8,084 nucleotides of DNA from Deltaproteobacteria bacterium (GTDB lineage: Bacteria; Desulfobacterota; Desulfobacteria; Desulfobacterales; ETH-SRB1): positions 1 to 8,084 of the forward strand of contig JAUWQK010000055.1 in assembly GCA_030611115.1 (NCBI GenBank), given 5' to 3'. A program made the position numbers and the translations under genes. The stretch's first letter is position 1, and each line of letters opens with the position of its first letter. Under the pieces are notes generated by a model. It saw nothing but the letters and a program-made list of their open reading frames with translations. It searched no databases and was not told where the DNA came from. This document shows positions 1 through 5,759 of this stretch, piece after piece.

Positions 1-63
1 TTTTCGAGCCAATTCACGTGCCAGTTGCCATGCCTCAATATCTTCAAACCGTTCAATTTTCAT
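1..63 (-). CDS. Four-helix-bundle protein, 23S rRNA intervening-sequence (IVP/S23) family, N-terminal fragment
   Basis: An ATG at 63-61 on the minus strand opens a frame that stays open for 21 codons to the window edge. The visible start, MKIERFEDIEAWQLAR, matches the typical opening of the small four-helix-bundle proteins first seen encoded in 23S rRNA intervening sequences (about 120 residues, pentameric, related to the Avd accessory protein of diversity-generating retroelements). The F-E-D-x-x-x-W-Q-x-A-R-E pattern is the diagnostic part. The cellular role of stand-alone copies is poorly known. It lies 52 nt after the aroA stop in the same direction, separated by a GAACCGT-type repeat, so it may be read through from the aro operon. 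No strong Shine-Dalgarno is present; AGAGAGCG precedes the ATG. The C-terminal part is outside the window, so whether the gene is intact cannot be judged. Confidence 0.72.
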   Translation of the reverse strand, partial: MKIERFEDIEAWQLARELARK

Positions 64-70
64 CGCTCTC

Positions 71-116
71 TAACCATTGAACCGTGAACCATTGAACCGT
101 GAACCTGAGCAGTTAC
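71..116. repeat. GAACCGT-type repeat block between aroA and the IVP-like gene
   Basis: Two copies of a 15-bp unit (CCATTGAACCGTGAA, a 7+8 arrangement) are followed by the tail CCTGAGCAGTTAC, whose last base is the final base of the aroA stop codon (118-116 on the minus strand). Nearly the same composition occurs upstream of manA (7260-7296), and the tail recurs directly before queE (7377-7411). It fills essentially the whole gap between aroA and the start of the IVP-like gene, leaving no room for an ordinary terminator. Confidence 0.8.
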
Positions 117-1375
117 TATTCGTAAAGCCCTTTAAAGACATTCCAGAATTCAGGAAAAGATTTTTCTACACATTTTTCATCTTTTATTTTGATGCCTGGA
201 ACCACAAGGCCCGCAACAGCAAAACTCATGGCTATCCGATGATCATTGTATGTGTTGATTTCTGCCCCAACCGGCTTTCCGCCTTTTATAACCAAACCAT
301 TTTCAGTTGTATTTGCTTCAATTCCCATCTTTGAAAGTTCTGTTGCCACAGAACTTAGACGATCACATTCTTTTTCTCTTAAATGTGCAACATTTTTTAT
401 AATGGTTGTTCCTCTGGCAAAAGCCGCCACAACAGCAAGGGTAGGGACTATATCCGGCATGTTGGCCATATCAACCTCAATGGCCGAGAGTTTATCCCCG
501 CACACGGAAATGCCGTCATTTTCATGAGATACCTTACAACCCATTTCTTCCAGAACATCTGCAAAACGCACATCACCCTGACTTGATTTTTTTGATATTC
601 CTTTAACTTTTATCTTTGCACCTGTTATAGCAGCAGCAGCCCAGAAGTATCCAGCCTGGGAACAATCCGGTTCAACATAATAATTACCTGCCTTGTATAT
701 TTGATTTCCAGGGACATTAAAGCTGCTGTATCCGTTTCGAGCAACCTTAACCCCAAGCCTCGTCATAATATCGACAGTCATATCAATATAAGGCCTGGAA
801 ACCGGTCCTCTAATTACAGTTATTTCAAGGCCTTTATCAGTATATGGCGCCATTAAGAGCAGTGAAGAAAGATACTGACTGCTTATACTGCAATTAATGT
901 CCACATGACCGCCATCTATTTTGCCGCCCTTGATTTTTATTGGAGGGCATCCATTGGCATTGACGGCAAAGGCTTCAACACCCATCTGATTCAAGCCGTC
1001 CAGCAGATCCTGTATCGGCCTTTCAAGCATACGTTTTGTGCCTGTAAGTGTATATGTGCCATCCCCGATTGCAACAATTCCGGTTAAAAGACGCATTGAC
1101 GTTCCGGAATTAGCAAGATAGATTGGATCTTTACAAGGTTTTAGCAATCCTTTAGAGCCATGTACTACAACCTTCTCTTCGTCTTCATCTATTCTTACGC
1201 CTAATTGTTTCAGAGCGTTCAGGGTGAGCAGGGTGTCTTCACTTTTTAAGCAATTTATTATATTGCAGACTCCATCTGAAAGACCTGCTGCTATAAGAAT
1301 TCTGTGGGTATAACTCTTTGAGCCTGGAACGTTAACTTCACAGTTTTTTATTTTTTGTGTCTTAATTTCAAGCAT
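116..1375 (-). CDS. aroA: 5-enolpyruvylshikimate-3-phosphate (EPSP) synthase
   Basis: Cytosolic enzyme joining phosphoenolpyruvate to shikimate-3-phosphate, the sixth step of the shikimate pathway. The 419 residues fit the family length (about 420-440). Family marks in order: VPGSKSYTHR at 16-25 with the substrate-binding Lys20, Ser21 and Arg25; NSGTSMRLLTG at 89-99 (phosphate/PEP loop); ERPIQDLL at 118-125; SSQYLSSLL at 165-173; the catalytic Asp308 in NMPDIVPT; REKECDRL at 333-340; NDHRIAMSFA at 377-386. Leu96 stands where class I enzymes such as E. coli have Pro101. The start gives the usual family N-terminus, yet no Shine-Dalgarno is visible between it and the heptad hairpin that separates it from aroE (92-nt gap). 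It is the last recognisable pathway gene of the operon. The family call is very secure. Confidence 0.97.
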   Translation of the reverse strand: MLEIKTQKIKNCEVNVPGSKSYTHRILIAAGLSDGVCNIINCLKSEDTLLTLNALKQLGVRIDEDEEKVVVHGSKGLLKPCKDPIYLANSGTSMRLLTGIVAIGDGTYTLTGTKRMLERPIQDLLDGLNQMGVEAFAVNANGCPPIKIKGGKIDGGHVDINCSISSQYLSSLLLMAPYTDKGLEITVIRGPVSRPYIDMTVDIMTRLGVKVARNGYSSFNVPGNQIYKAGNYYVEPDCSQAGYFWAAAAITGAKIKVKGISKKSSQGDVRFADVLEEMGCKVSHENDGISVCGDKLSAIEVDMANMPDIVPTLAVVAAFARGTTIIKNVAHLREKECDRLSSVATELSKMGIEANTTENGLVIKGGKPVGAEINTYNDHRIAMSFAVAGLVVPGIKIKDEKCVEKSFPEFWNVFKGLYE

Positions 1376-1383
1376 AAATATCA

Positions 1384-1468
1384 GTTTACGGTTTACAGTT
1401 TACAGTTCACGGTTGTCGGTTTACTGTTTTATGCTTTGATCAACCGTAAACCGTAAACCGTAAACCGC
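1384..1468 (-). repeat. GTAAACC heptad inverted repeat (28-bp hairpin) between aroE and aroA
   Basis: The gap is built almost wholly of 7-bp units, GTTTACG/GTTTACA on the left and AACCGTA on the right, facing each other. Arms at 1388-1415 and 1441-1468 match at 24 of 28 positions with a 25-nt loop. In the minus-strand RNA, which carries the genes, the four mismatches all become G-U wobbles, so all 28 positions pair. The stem begins at the G of the aroE TAG stop codon and ends 12 nt before the aroA ATG. It is not followed by a U-tract, so it is not a standard intrinsic terminator. It could stabilise or process the mRNA, or restrict access to the aroA start. Confidence 0.85.
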
Positions 1469-2280
1469 TAGATAAGAGCATCCAGCACGGTTTTTCTCAT
1501 AACATCAACAGGCGCTTTCTTCCCTGTCCATAATTCAAACTGAGCGACACCCTGGTAAACAAACATTGAAACTCCGCCTGTTGTAATGCAGCCGATATCT
1601 TCAGCCTCTTTTAAAAGCCGGGTTTTCAGGGGATTGTAAACAACATCCATCACAACCATATCTTTTTGCAGATACTCTTTTTTTATTGGCATTTCGTCAA
1701 CATTTGGATCCATCCCAATAGGTGTCGCATTAATAAGTATTTGGCAGTCATAATTTTTATACCCCTGCAATGGATAATATTCCACACCAAGATCTCTTGC
1801 CAGTTGTTTCCCTTCATCTTCTAATATATTTACAATAGTTAACCTGCCGCCTTCTGATAATATGCCATACCCAATAGCACGTGCAGCGCCTCCGGCACCT
1901 ATCATTATAACATCTTTATCTTTGATGCTTGTTTTTTCCAGCAGAGCGTTTGTTGCTCCAAGATAGTCTGTATTACTACCAAAAAGTTTACCCTGCCTGT
2001 TAATTATAGTATTTACAGCTCCAATCTTTATAGCGCTTTCATCTATTTCATCTAAAAATGCCATTACAGTCAGCTTATGCGGTATAGTGACACTAACGCC
2101 TTTAATGCCAAGTCCCCTTATTCCAGCAACGGCTGAAGCCACGTCTTTAACATTAAATGCAAGATAAACTCCTTTATATCCTGCATCGGCAAATGCACTA
2201 TTATGCATAACAGGACTAAGACTGTGAGATATGGGATCTCCAATAACGCAAAAAAGAGAAGTGTTCGCATCAATATCCAT
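1468..2280 (-). CDS. aroE: Shikimate dehydrogenase
   Basis: Cytosolic enzyme reducing 3-dehydroshikimate to shikimate, the fourth step of the pathway. The 270 residues match the family. N-terminal substrate domain: SHSLSPVMHN at 18-27, SVTIPHK at 63-69 with catalytic Lys69, AVNT at 88-91 with Asn90, and NTDYLG at 103-108 with Asp105. Cofactor domain: GAGGAARA at 128-135 and NATPIGM at 184-190, closing with GGVSMFVYQGVAQFELWTGK. The loop after the second strand of the Rossmann fold reads NILEDEG (151-157) instead of the usual N-R-T pattern that grips the 2'-phosphate of NADP, which hints at NAD use or relaxed choice. A GAGGT Shine-Dalgarno at 2292-2288 lies 7 nt before the ATG. A 261-nt repeat-rich gap separates it from pheA upstream. 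Confidence 0.96.
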   Translation of the reverse strand: MDIDANTSLFCVIGDPISHSLSPVMHNSAFADAGYKGVYLAFNVKDVASAVAGIRGLGIKGVSVTIPHKLTVMAFLDEIDESAIKIGAVNTIINRQGKLFGSNTDYLGATNALLEKTSIKDKDVIMIGAGGAARAIGYGILSEGGRLTIVNILEDEGKQLARDLGVEYYPLQGYKNYDCQILINATPIGMDPNVDEMPIKKEYLQKDMVVMDVVYNPLKTRLLKEAEDIGCITTGGVSMFVYQGVAQFELWTGKKAPVDVMRKTVLDALI

Positions 2281-2287
2281 AATTCAG

Positions 2288-2292
2288 ACCTC
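2288..2292 (-). promoter_or_regulatory. Shine-Dalgarno of aroE
   Basis: GAGGT on the minus strand, 7 nt before the aroE ATG. It fixes this start and shows that aroE has its own ribosome site after the long repeat-filled gap. Confidence 0.7.
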
Positions 2293-2352
2293 GATATTTT
2301 GTTAAGAAATACGCTATTTTTTTGGACAAAAGCAATACGTTAATAATACATA

Positions 2353-2458
2353 AAGTTGCTTGTTGCTTGTTTCTGATTAACACAAGGTATTTTATTAAAA
2401 ATAATAGAGAGAAGCGATTCCTTTTACCAGCAACGAGCAACCAGCAACGAGCAACGAG
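2353..2458. repeat. GCAACGA/GTTGCTT heptads forming an inverted repeat
   Basis: A block at 2429-2458 is made of AGCAACG/AGCAACC heptads. A shorter, opposite-facing copy of TTGCTTG units lies at 2354-2369. The 13-mer at 2355-2367 can pair with 2429-2441 or 2443-2455. One of the 13 pairs is U-G in the plus-strand sense; in the minus-strand sense that position is a C-A mismatch. Confidence 0.65.
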
Positions 2459-2476
2459 TATTTTGAATTCTTATGA

Positions 2477-2546
2477 CCCCTAATCCCTAATCCCTAATCC
2501 CTAATCCCCGACCCCTGATCCCCAATCCCTGCCCTTAACCCTTAAT
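2477..2546 (-). repeat. TCCCTAA heptad array (GGGATTA in the sense strand), ten in-register units
   Basis: Ten consecutive 7-bp units stay in register; three are identical TCCCTAA and the rest are variants. In the sense of the genes it reads GGGATTA with ten G-tracts of three or four, five of them evenly spaced by ATTA, which fits the usual G-quadruplex pattern. The array begins inside the last codons of pheA: the GAT-TAA of its C-terminus and stop is part of the first unit. A sister array of the same unit starts after queE at the right edge. Confidence 0.9.
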
Positions 2547-3648
2547 CCTGAAACGTTGGATATGAACCAAGCAGTTTAAGGTACTGGCAGAGATTTTTCA
2601 TTTTTGATACTGTATCCTGAACTTTTGGATCTTCGATATGTCCCTCTAAATCAACAAAGAAAAAGTAGCTCCAGTTTTCGTGTTTAGTCGGCCTCGACTC
2701 AAGCTTAAGCATGTTTATTCCGGATTTTGCAATTGGCTCCAGGACTCTGTAGAGAGCTCCTGGAACGTGAGAAGTTACGAACATGATTGATGTTTTATCG
2801 TTTCCTGTCATGTGGATTTCATCTCGTCCAATTACCAGAAACCTGGTTATATTTCTTGAAAAATCCTCAATTTTAGATGCAACTATTTGCAAATTATACA
2901 ATCTTGCGGCTTCACTACTTGCAATTGCGGCTGCTTCTGAATTTTCAGCGGCTTTTTGGGCTGCATAAGCCGTGCTGCTACATTCTTCCGGCACAATTTC
3001 AGGTAAATTTTTTCTGAGCCATCCTCGACACTGCCCGATTGGTTGAGGGTGTGAATATATTACCTTGATATCATCCAGGTTCCCTGATTTTGATAAAAGA
3101 TCCAAAGATATATTAAGATATAATTCGGCACATATTTTTAGATTGGATTCAAAGAAGAGGTCCAGGGTATAATTGACAGCCCCTTCTATGGAGTTTTCAA
3201 CAGGTGTAACACCGTAATCGCATGCACCTTTTTCAACTTCGGAAAATATGTCCCGGATACTCGGCTGTGGAACAAATGATATACTGTGTCCGAAATGCTT
3301 AATAGCGGCAATATGGGTGAATGTGGCTTCAGGCCCAAGATATGTTACAAGCTGCGGCTTTTGAATTTCACGGGCCGACGCAAATATCTCGGTGAATATA
3401 TGACTTAGTGTACTATTAATCAGGGGACCTTTGTTGATACTTGAAAGCCTTTTGATAATTGTTGTTTCACGTGAGCTGTCTAAAATCGGCTCATTGTTCA
3501 GTCCCTTGATTTGTCCAATGTTCTTTGCAAGCAGAAGCCTTCTGTTGATAAGATCAAGAATATTGTCGTCAATATCATCTATGGATTTCCGCAGCGTATC
3601 AATTTTTGGAGTTGAATCATCGTTTTTAGTATTTTCGGAATTTGCCAT
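2542..3648 (-). CDS. pheA: Bifunctional chorismate mutase/prephenate dehydratase (P-protein)
   Basis: Converts chorismate to prephenate and then to phenylpyruvate, the phenylalanine branch. Starting at 3648 it has 368 residues, the normal P-protein size. Domains: AroQ-type chorismate mutase at about 15-95 (LRKSIDDIDDNILDLINRR, QIK); prephenate dehydratase at about 101-275 with YLGPEATF (103-110), PVENSIEG (149-156) and the catalytic-site NITRF (266-270); ACT regulatory domain at about 284-365 with GALY (297-300) and ESRP (317-320), the Phe-binding motifs, so feedback inhibition by Phe is expected. An open frame extends 27 codons further upstream into aroB', but the start at 3648 fits the domain layout and lies 4 nt after the aroB' stop, pointing to translational coupling. 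The ribosome site is weak (GGAAAAG). The last codons run into the TCCCTAA array. Confidence 0.96.
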   Translation of the reverse strand: MANSENTKNDDSTPKIDTLRKSIDDIDDNILDLINRRLLLAKNIGQIKGLNNEPILDSSRETTIIKRLSSINKGPLINSTLSHIFTEIFASAREIQKPQLVTYLGPEATFTHIAAIKHFGHSISFVPQPSIRDIFSEVEKGACDYGVTPVENSIEGAVNYTLDLFFESNLKICAELYLNISLDLLSKSGNLDDIKVIYSHPQPIGQCRGWLRKNLPEIVPEECSSTAYAAQKAAENSEAAAIASSEAARLYNLQIVASKIEDFSRNITRFLVIGRDEIHMTGNDKTSIMFVTSHVPGALYRVLEPIAKSGINMLKLESRPTKHENWSYFFFVDLEGHIEDPKVQDTVSKMKNLCQYLKLLGSYPTFQD

Positions 3649-3652
3649 AATA

Positions 3653-4645
3653 TTACTTTTCCGTAATTGTTTCTTCAATTTTATATCCGAAATGCCTGCC
3701 GCCATCCTCGATCGCCACAAGAACTTCATCTCCTGGTTTCAGGGCTACAACTGATACTGCTTTTCCTTCAGGATCGGTCAAGCGAATTGTTTCCGCATTT
3801 TGAAGAATAGTAGATATCTGCTTGTCACCAACAACTGCCTTAACCAGCATTAATGGTCGTTTCTCGATTTTCAGGCGACCCACAATTCCAACTGTCGTGT
3901 TGCCCTTGAAATCGACGATCATTACCTGATCTCCTGATGAAAGATCTGAAAGATACTTGGTTTTGTCGCCGGGAACCCTTGTATATGCATGAACCGGCCC
4001 TGCATTTACCCTGAAAGGCCTGGGGGACACATATGGATTGGAAATACTTTCTGAATGAACCAGAAACAATGCACTGCTGCTGTTTCCAATCAGCATTCCC
4101 TGCCCGGAAGTCATTGAGGTGCATGTATCAATACAGACTCTGTCACCCATTCCGACAGGAGTTACTTCCACAATTCTGGCTGTTTCAAGAGGAGTTTTGT
4201 CTTCCAGCGATCTCAGTTGAGAAAGGGCCTTTTTCAATTCAAGCGGGTCCTTTGTATGAAAAAGGATATGATTTACACCTTTTTCCAGAATGCCGAAAGC
4301 GGTTTGGGCATCTTCAAAACTGTTAACCTGAGCAATAACCTCAGCTCCTTTTGCTATTAAGTTTTCCAGAGGTATTATTGTCCAGTCACTGCATTGAAGA
4401 ATAACTTTTTTATTCTGGCTGAGCTTTACTATTTCTTCTTCGTCTTTTCCGCTTTTAATTGTAAAAAATATTACATCTTCGCCTGTCTTTAAGTCGCCGT
4501 CCTCTGAAATTGTCTGAATTCTGCCCAGTTCTTTTACTTTACCGGTAAATCCCTTTGGTACCATTATGCCGTCAGCCCCGCCTTCAAGGGCGGTTGTTAC
4601 CATTTTTTTATCCCAGGGATCCACTTTTACCCATATTTTTCGCAT
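3653..4645 (-). CDS. aroB': 3-dehydroquinate synthase II (archaeal-type DHQ synthase)
   Basis: Performs the NAD-dependent oxidative deamination and cyclisation of 2-amino-3,7-dideoxy-D-threo-hept-6-ulosonate (ADTH) to 3-dehydroquinate. It thus replaces classical AroB; it is not a homologue of that enzyme. The 330 residues fit the DHQS family. Visible family marks are MRKIWVKVDPWDK at the N-terminus, EGGADGIMVPKG (21-32), VTPVGMGDRVCIDTC (161-175), GQGMLIGN (181-188), RPFRVNAGPVHAY (209-221) and DGGRHFG (314-320). A G-rich Shine-Dalgarno (GGGGGGAAG) precedes the ATG. The gene starts 21 nt after aroA' and ends 4 nt before pheA, so the three are one tightly packed unit. The family is known mainly from archaea and some bacteria, including sulfate reducers. 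Confidence 0.95.
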   Translation of the reverse strand: MRKIWVKVDPWDKKMVTTALEGGADGIMVPKGFTGKVKELGRIQTISEDGDLKTGEDVIFFTIKSGKDEEEIVKLSQNKKVILQCSDWTIIPLENLIAKGAEVIAQVNSFEDAQTAFGILEKGVNHILFHTKDPLELKKALSQLRSLEDKTPLETARIVEVTPVGMGDRVCIDTCTSMTSGQGMLIGNSSSALFLVHSESISNPYVSPRPFRVNAGPVHAYTRVPGDKTKYLSDLSSGDQVMIVDFKGNTTVGIVGRLKIEKRPLMLVKAVVGDKQISTILQNAETIRLTDPEGKAVSVVALKPGDEVLVAIEDGGRHFGYKIEETITEK

Positions 4646-4666
4646 TATCTTCCCCCCAATAAAAAA

Positions 4667-5464
4667 CTATTCCAAAATTTTCAAGGCATCTTCTACGCTG
4701 CTCTTATCATTTACAACGGCTGAAATAGCTTGAACCATAAGTTTTGGGTCTCTATGCTGAAAAACATTTCGACCTATGGAAACACCGGAGCCTCCGGCAT
4801 CAATTGAGCCTTTTACCATTTCCAGTATTTCCTGATCCGAGTCCATTTTGGCTCCGCCTGCAATTACCACAGGTATAGAACAGCCTTCAACAACTTCTCT
4901 GAAACTATCTGTTGAACCTGAGTACGAAACCTTAACGATATCCGCTCCCATCTCATTTCCAACTCTGGCAGCGTGTTTGATGACCTTGACGTCATACTCG
5001 TCCTTTATCTTTTCGCCCCTGGGATAGATCATCGCAAGAAGGGGCATGCCCCATGTGCGTGCCTCATAGGCGACTTTGCCGAAATCATTCAGCATTTCCT
5101 TTTCCCCGGCATCACCTAAGTTTACATGTATGGAAACAGCATCCGCACCGAGTTTGACAGCTTCTTCTACTGAGCAGACAAGAGTTTTGGCATTGGGATA
5201 AGGTGATAGAGCTGTTGAGCCGGACAGATGTATTATGAGGCCTACGTCATTACCTTTGCCGCGATGGCCTTCACCAACAAGCCCTTTGTGTTCAACAATG
5301 GCATTAGCGCCTCCTTCAGCCACCTTTTGTATAATACTCTTCATATCCTGCAGACCGTCGATAGGGCCCACAGAAATACCGTGATCCATAGGAACAATTA
5401 TGGTTTTCCCTGTATTCCGGTTGATTATACGTTCCATGCGGATATGTTTGCCTAAGATTGTCAT
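4667..5464 (-). CDS. aroA': 2-amino-3,7-dideoxy-D-threo-hept-6-ulosonate (ADTH) synthase, class I aldolase family
   Basis: Makes ADTH from L-aspartate semialdehyde and a 6-deoxy-5-ketofructose-1-phosphate-type donor, the first step of the archaeal-type shikimate entry (MJ0400 family). The 265 residues match. Key positions: PMDHG with Asp27, MIYPRG with Tyr147, and KVSYSG with the Schiff-base Lys178. VIAGGAK and [13 protein letters not shown] form the phosphate-binding end of the barrel. The DhnA-type fructose-bisphosphate aldolase family is close, but pairing with DHQ synthase II directly downstream makes ADTH synthase the better call. It is the first structural gene of the operon, downstream of a long leader with a Tyr/Phe leader peptide and two terminators. 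Its ribosome site is GGGGAGG (5479-5473), 8 nt before the ATG. Glyceraldehyde or fructose phosphate aldolase activity on the side cannot be excluded. Confidence 0.92.
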   Translation of the reverse strand: MTILGKHIRMERIINRNTGKTIIVPMDHGISVGPIDGLQDMKSIIQKVAEGGANAIVEHKGLVGEGHRGKGNDVGLIIHLSGSTALSPYPNAKTLVCSVEEAVKLGADAVSIHVNLGDAGEKEMLNDFGKVAYEARTWGMPLLAMIYPRGEKIKDEYDVKVIKHAARVGNEMGADIVKVSYSGSTDSFREVVEGCSIPVVIAGGAKMDSDQEILEMVKGSIDAGGSGVSIGRNVFQHRDPKLMVQAISAVVNDKSSVEDALKILE

Positions 5465-5472
5465 GATATTTT

Positions 5473-5493
5473 CCTCCCCTTTTTAACCTCCCC
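5473..5493 (-). promoter_or_regulatory. Duplicated Shine-Dalgarno-like motif before aroA'
   Basis: GGGGAGG occurs twice on the minus strand, at 5493-5487 and 5479-5473, exactly 14 nt apart within AAAGGGGAGGTTAAAA-type sequence. The proximal copy is placed correctly for the aroA' ATG at 5464. The distal copy is 22 nt from the start and may be a standby site or the trace of a small duplication. Confidence 0.6.
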
Positions 5494-5496
5494 TTT

Positions 5497-5659
5497 AACC
5501 TAAATTGAGCGATTTTTTACTCGATCTGCACCGATCTCTTGCGCATCAACGGTTCACAAAAATCCTCGACATATCCATTGGTATACCTCCGGTTTTCGCA
5601 AACCTTGCTGCATCAAGATCTCGGCACATTTCTTCGCAAAAAATAGCTCAACTTAGGTT
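5497..5659. repeat. Segment bounded by 22-bp imperfect inverted repeats
   Basis: Arms at 5497-5518 and 5638-5659 are 20 of 22 identical after reverse-complementing (AACCTAAATTGAGCG against AACCTAAGTTGAGCT, then six T). The interior is about 119 bp. This could be a long-range stem in the aro leader, bringing the leader end close to the aroA' ribosome site, or the terminal repeats of a small mobile-element remnant. It encloses a 27-codon reading frame on the minus strand (5629-5546). Confidence 0.6.
5546..5629 (-). CDS. Possible 27-residue small ORF in the aro leader
   Basis: An ATG at 5629-5627 opens a 27-codon frame ending in TGA at 5548-5546. The product starts MCRDLDAARFAKTGG and contains no Tyr, so it is unlikely to be a second Tyr sensor. 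It has two Phe but no clustered aromatic codons. Only a weak purine-rich stretch (GAAGAA) precedes it. I do not recognise the sequence. It sits between the terminators and the aroA' ribosome site, inside the inverted-repeat segment, and may be a small protein, a remnant or chance. Confidence 0.22.
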   Translation of the reverse strand: MCRDLDAARFAKTGGIPMDMSRIFVNR

Positions 5660-5668
5660 TAAACCTAA
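5653..5668. promoter_or_regulatory. 16-bp perfect palindrome TTAGGTTTAAACCTAA
   Basis: The sequence is its own reverse complement over 16 bp and overlaps the end of the U-tract of the second terminator. It could be an operator for a dimeric regulator or a small third hairpin. It also overlaps one arm of the 5497-5659 inverted repeat. No particular regulator can be named. Confidence 0.4.
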
Positions 5669-5696
5669 AAAGGCCGTGAAGTTTTCTCCACGGCCT
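5667..5696 (-). terminator. Intrinsic terminator 2 of the aro leader (attenuator)
   Basis: On the minus strand, AGGCCGTG and CACGGCCT form an 8-bp GC-rich stem around a 10-nt loop and are followed directly by a run of U (positions 5671-5667). It lies about 203 nt upstream of the aroA' ATG and downstream of the leader peptide, so it would stop transcription before the structural genes. Its left arm can instead pair with the right arm of the preceding hairpin. Confidence 0.8.
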
Positions 5697-5698
5697 CT

Positions 5699-5730
5699 AA
5701 AAAACCGTGGGTTTTGAAGTCTACCCACGG
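5699..5730 (-). terminator. Intrinsic terminator/pause hairpin 1 of the aro leader
   Basis: CCGTGGGT and ACCCACGG form an 8-bp stem around a 10-nt loop, followed by six U (5704-5699). It starts 29 nt after the leader-peptide stop codon. The right arm (CCACGG, 5710-5705) is complementary to the left arm of hairpin 2 (CCGTGG, 5693-5688), giving an alternative antiterminator-like pairing across the U-tract. Confidence 0.8.
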
Positions 5731-5759
5731 CTTATTGCGCTTATTAAATTTATCTTGTC

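Larger units (their letters stand above)
2281..2541. other. 261-nt pheA-aroE intergenic spacer
   Basis: No gene was found here. Reading with the minus-strand genes, it holds the TCCCTAA array that starts inside the end of pheA, then the GCAACGA-type repeat (2458-2429), an AT-rich stretch, a short TTGCTTG copy (2353-2373), another AT-rich stretch and the aroE ribosome site. A secondary promoter for aroE in the AT-rich part (2300-2350) is possible, but I see no convincing -35/-10 pair. Confidence 0.6.

Noticed and set aside
77..586. Plus-strand frames opposite aroA
   Set aside because: They are shadows of the confident aroA gene, and the first translates repeat sequence.
1384..1468. Rho-independent terminator between aroE and aroA
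   Set aside because: The hairpin is long but is not GC-rich throughout and has no U-tract before the aroA start, so operon transcription can continue.
1384..2546. CRISPR array
   Set aside because: The units are 7 bp in direct contact with no unique spacers, and no cas gene is present.
3649..3729. Longer N-terminus for pheA starting at 3729
   Set aside because: The extra 27 residues lie inside the end of aroB', match no domain and are basic and unstructured; the start at 3648 gives a normal P-protein.
4667..5464. Fructose-bisphosphate aldolase of glycolysis as the main call
   Set aside because: The fold is shared, but the adjacent DHQ synthase II and downstream aro genes favour ADTH synthase.
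5505..5717. Plus-strand reading frame of about 70 residues in the aro leader
   Set aside because: It runs antisense through both terminator hairpins, has no ribosome site and resembles no family I know.
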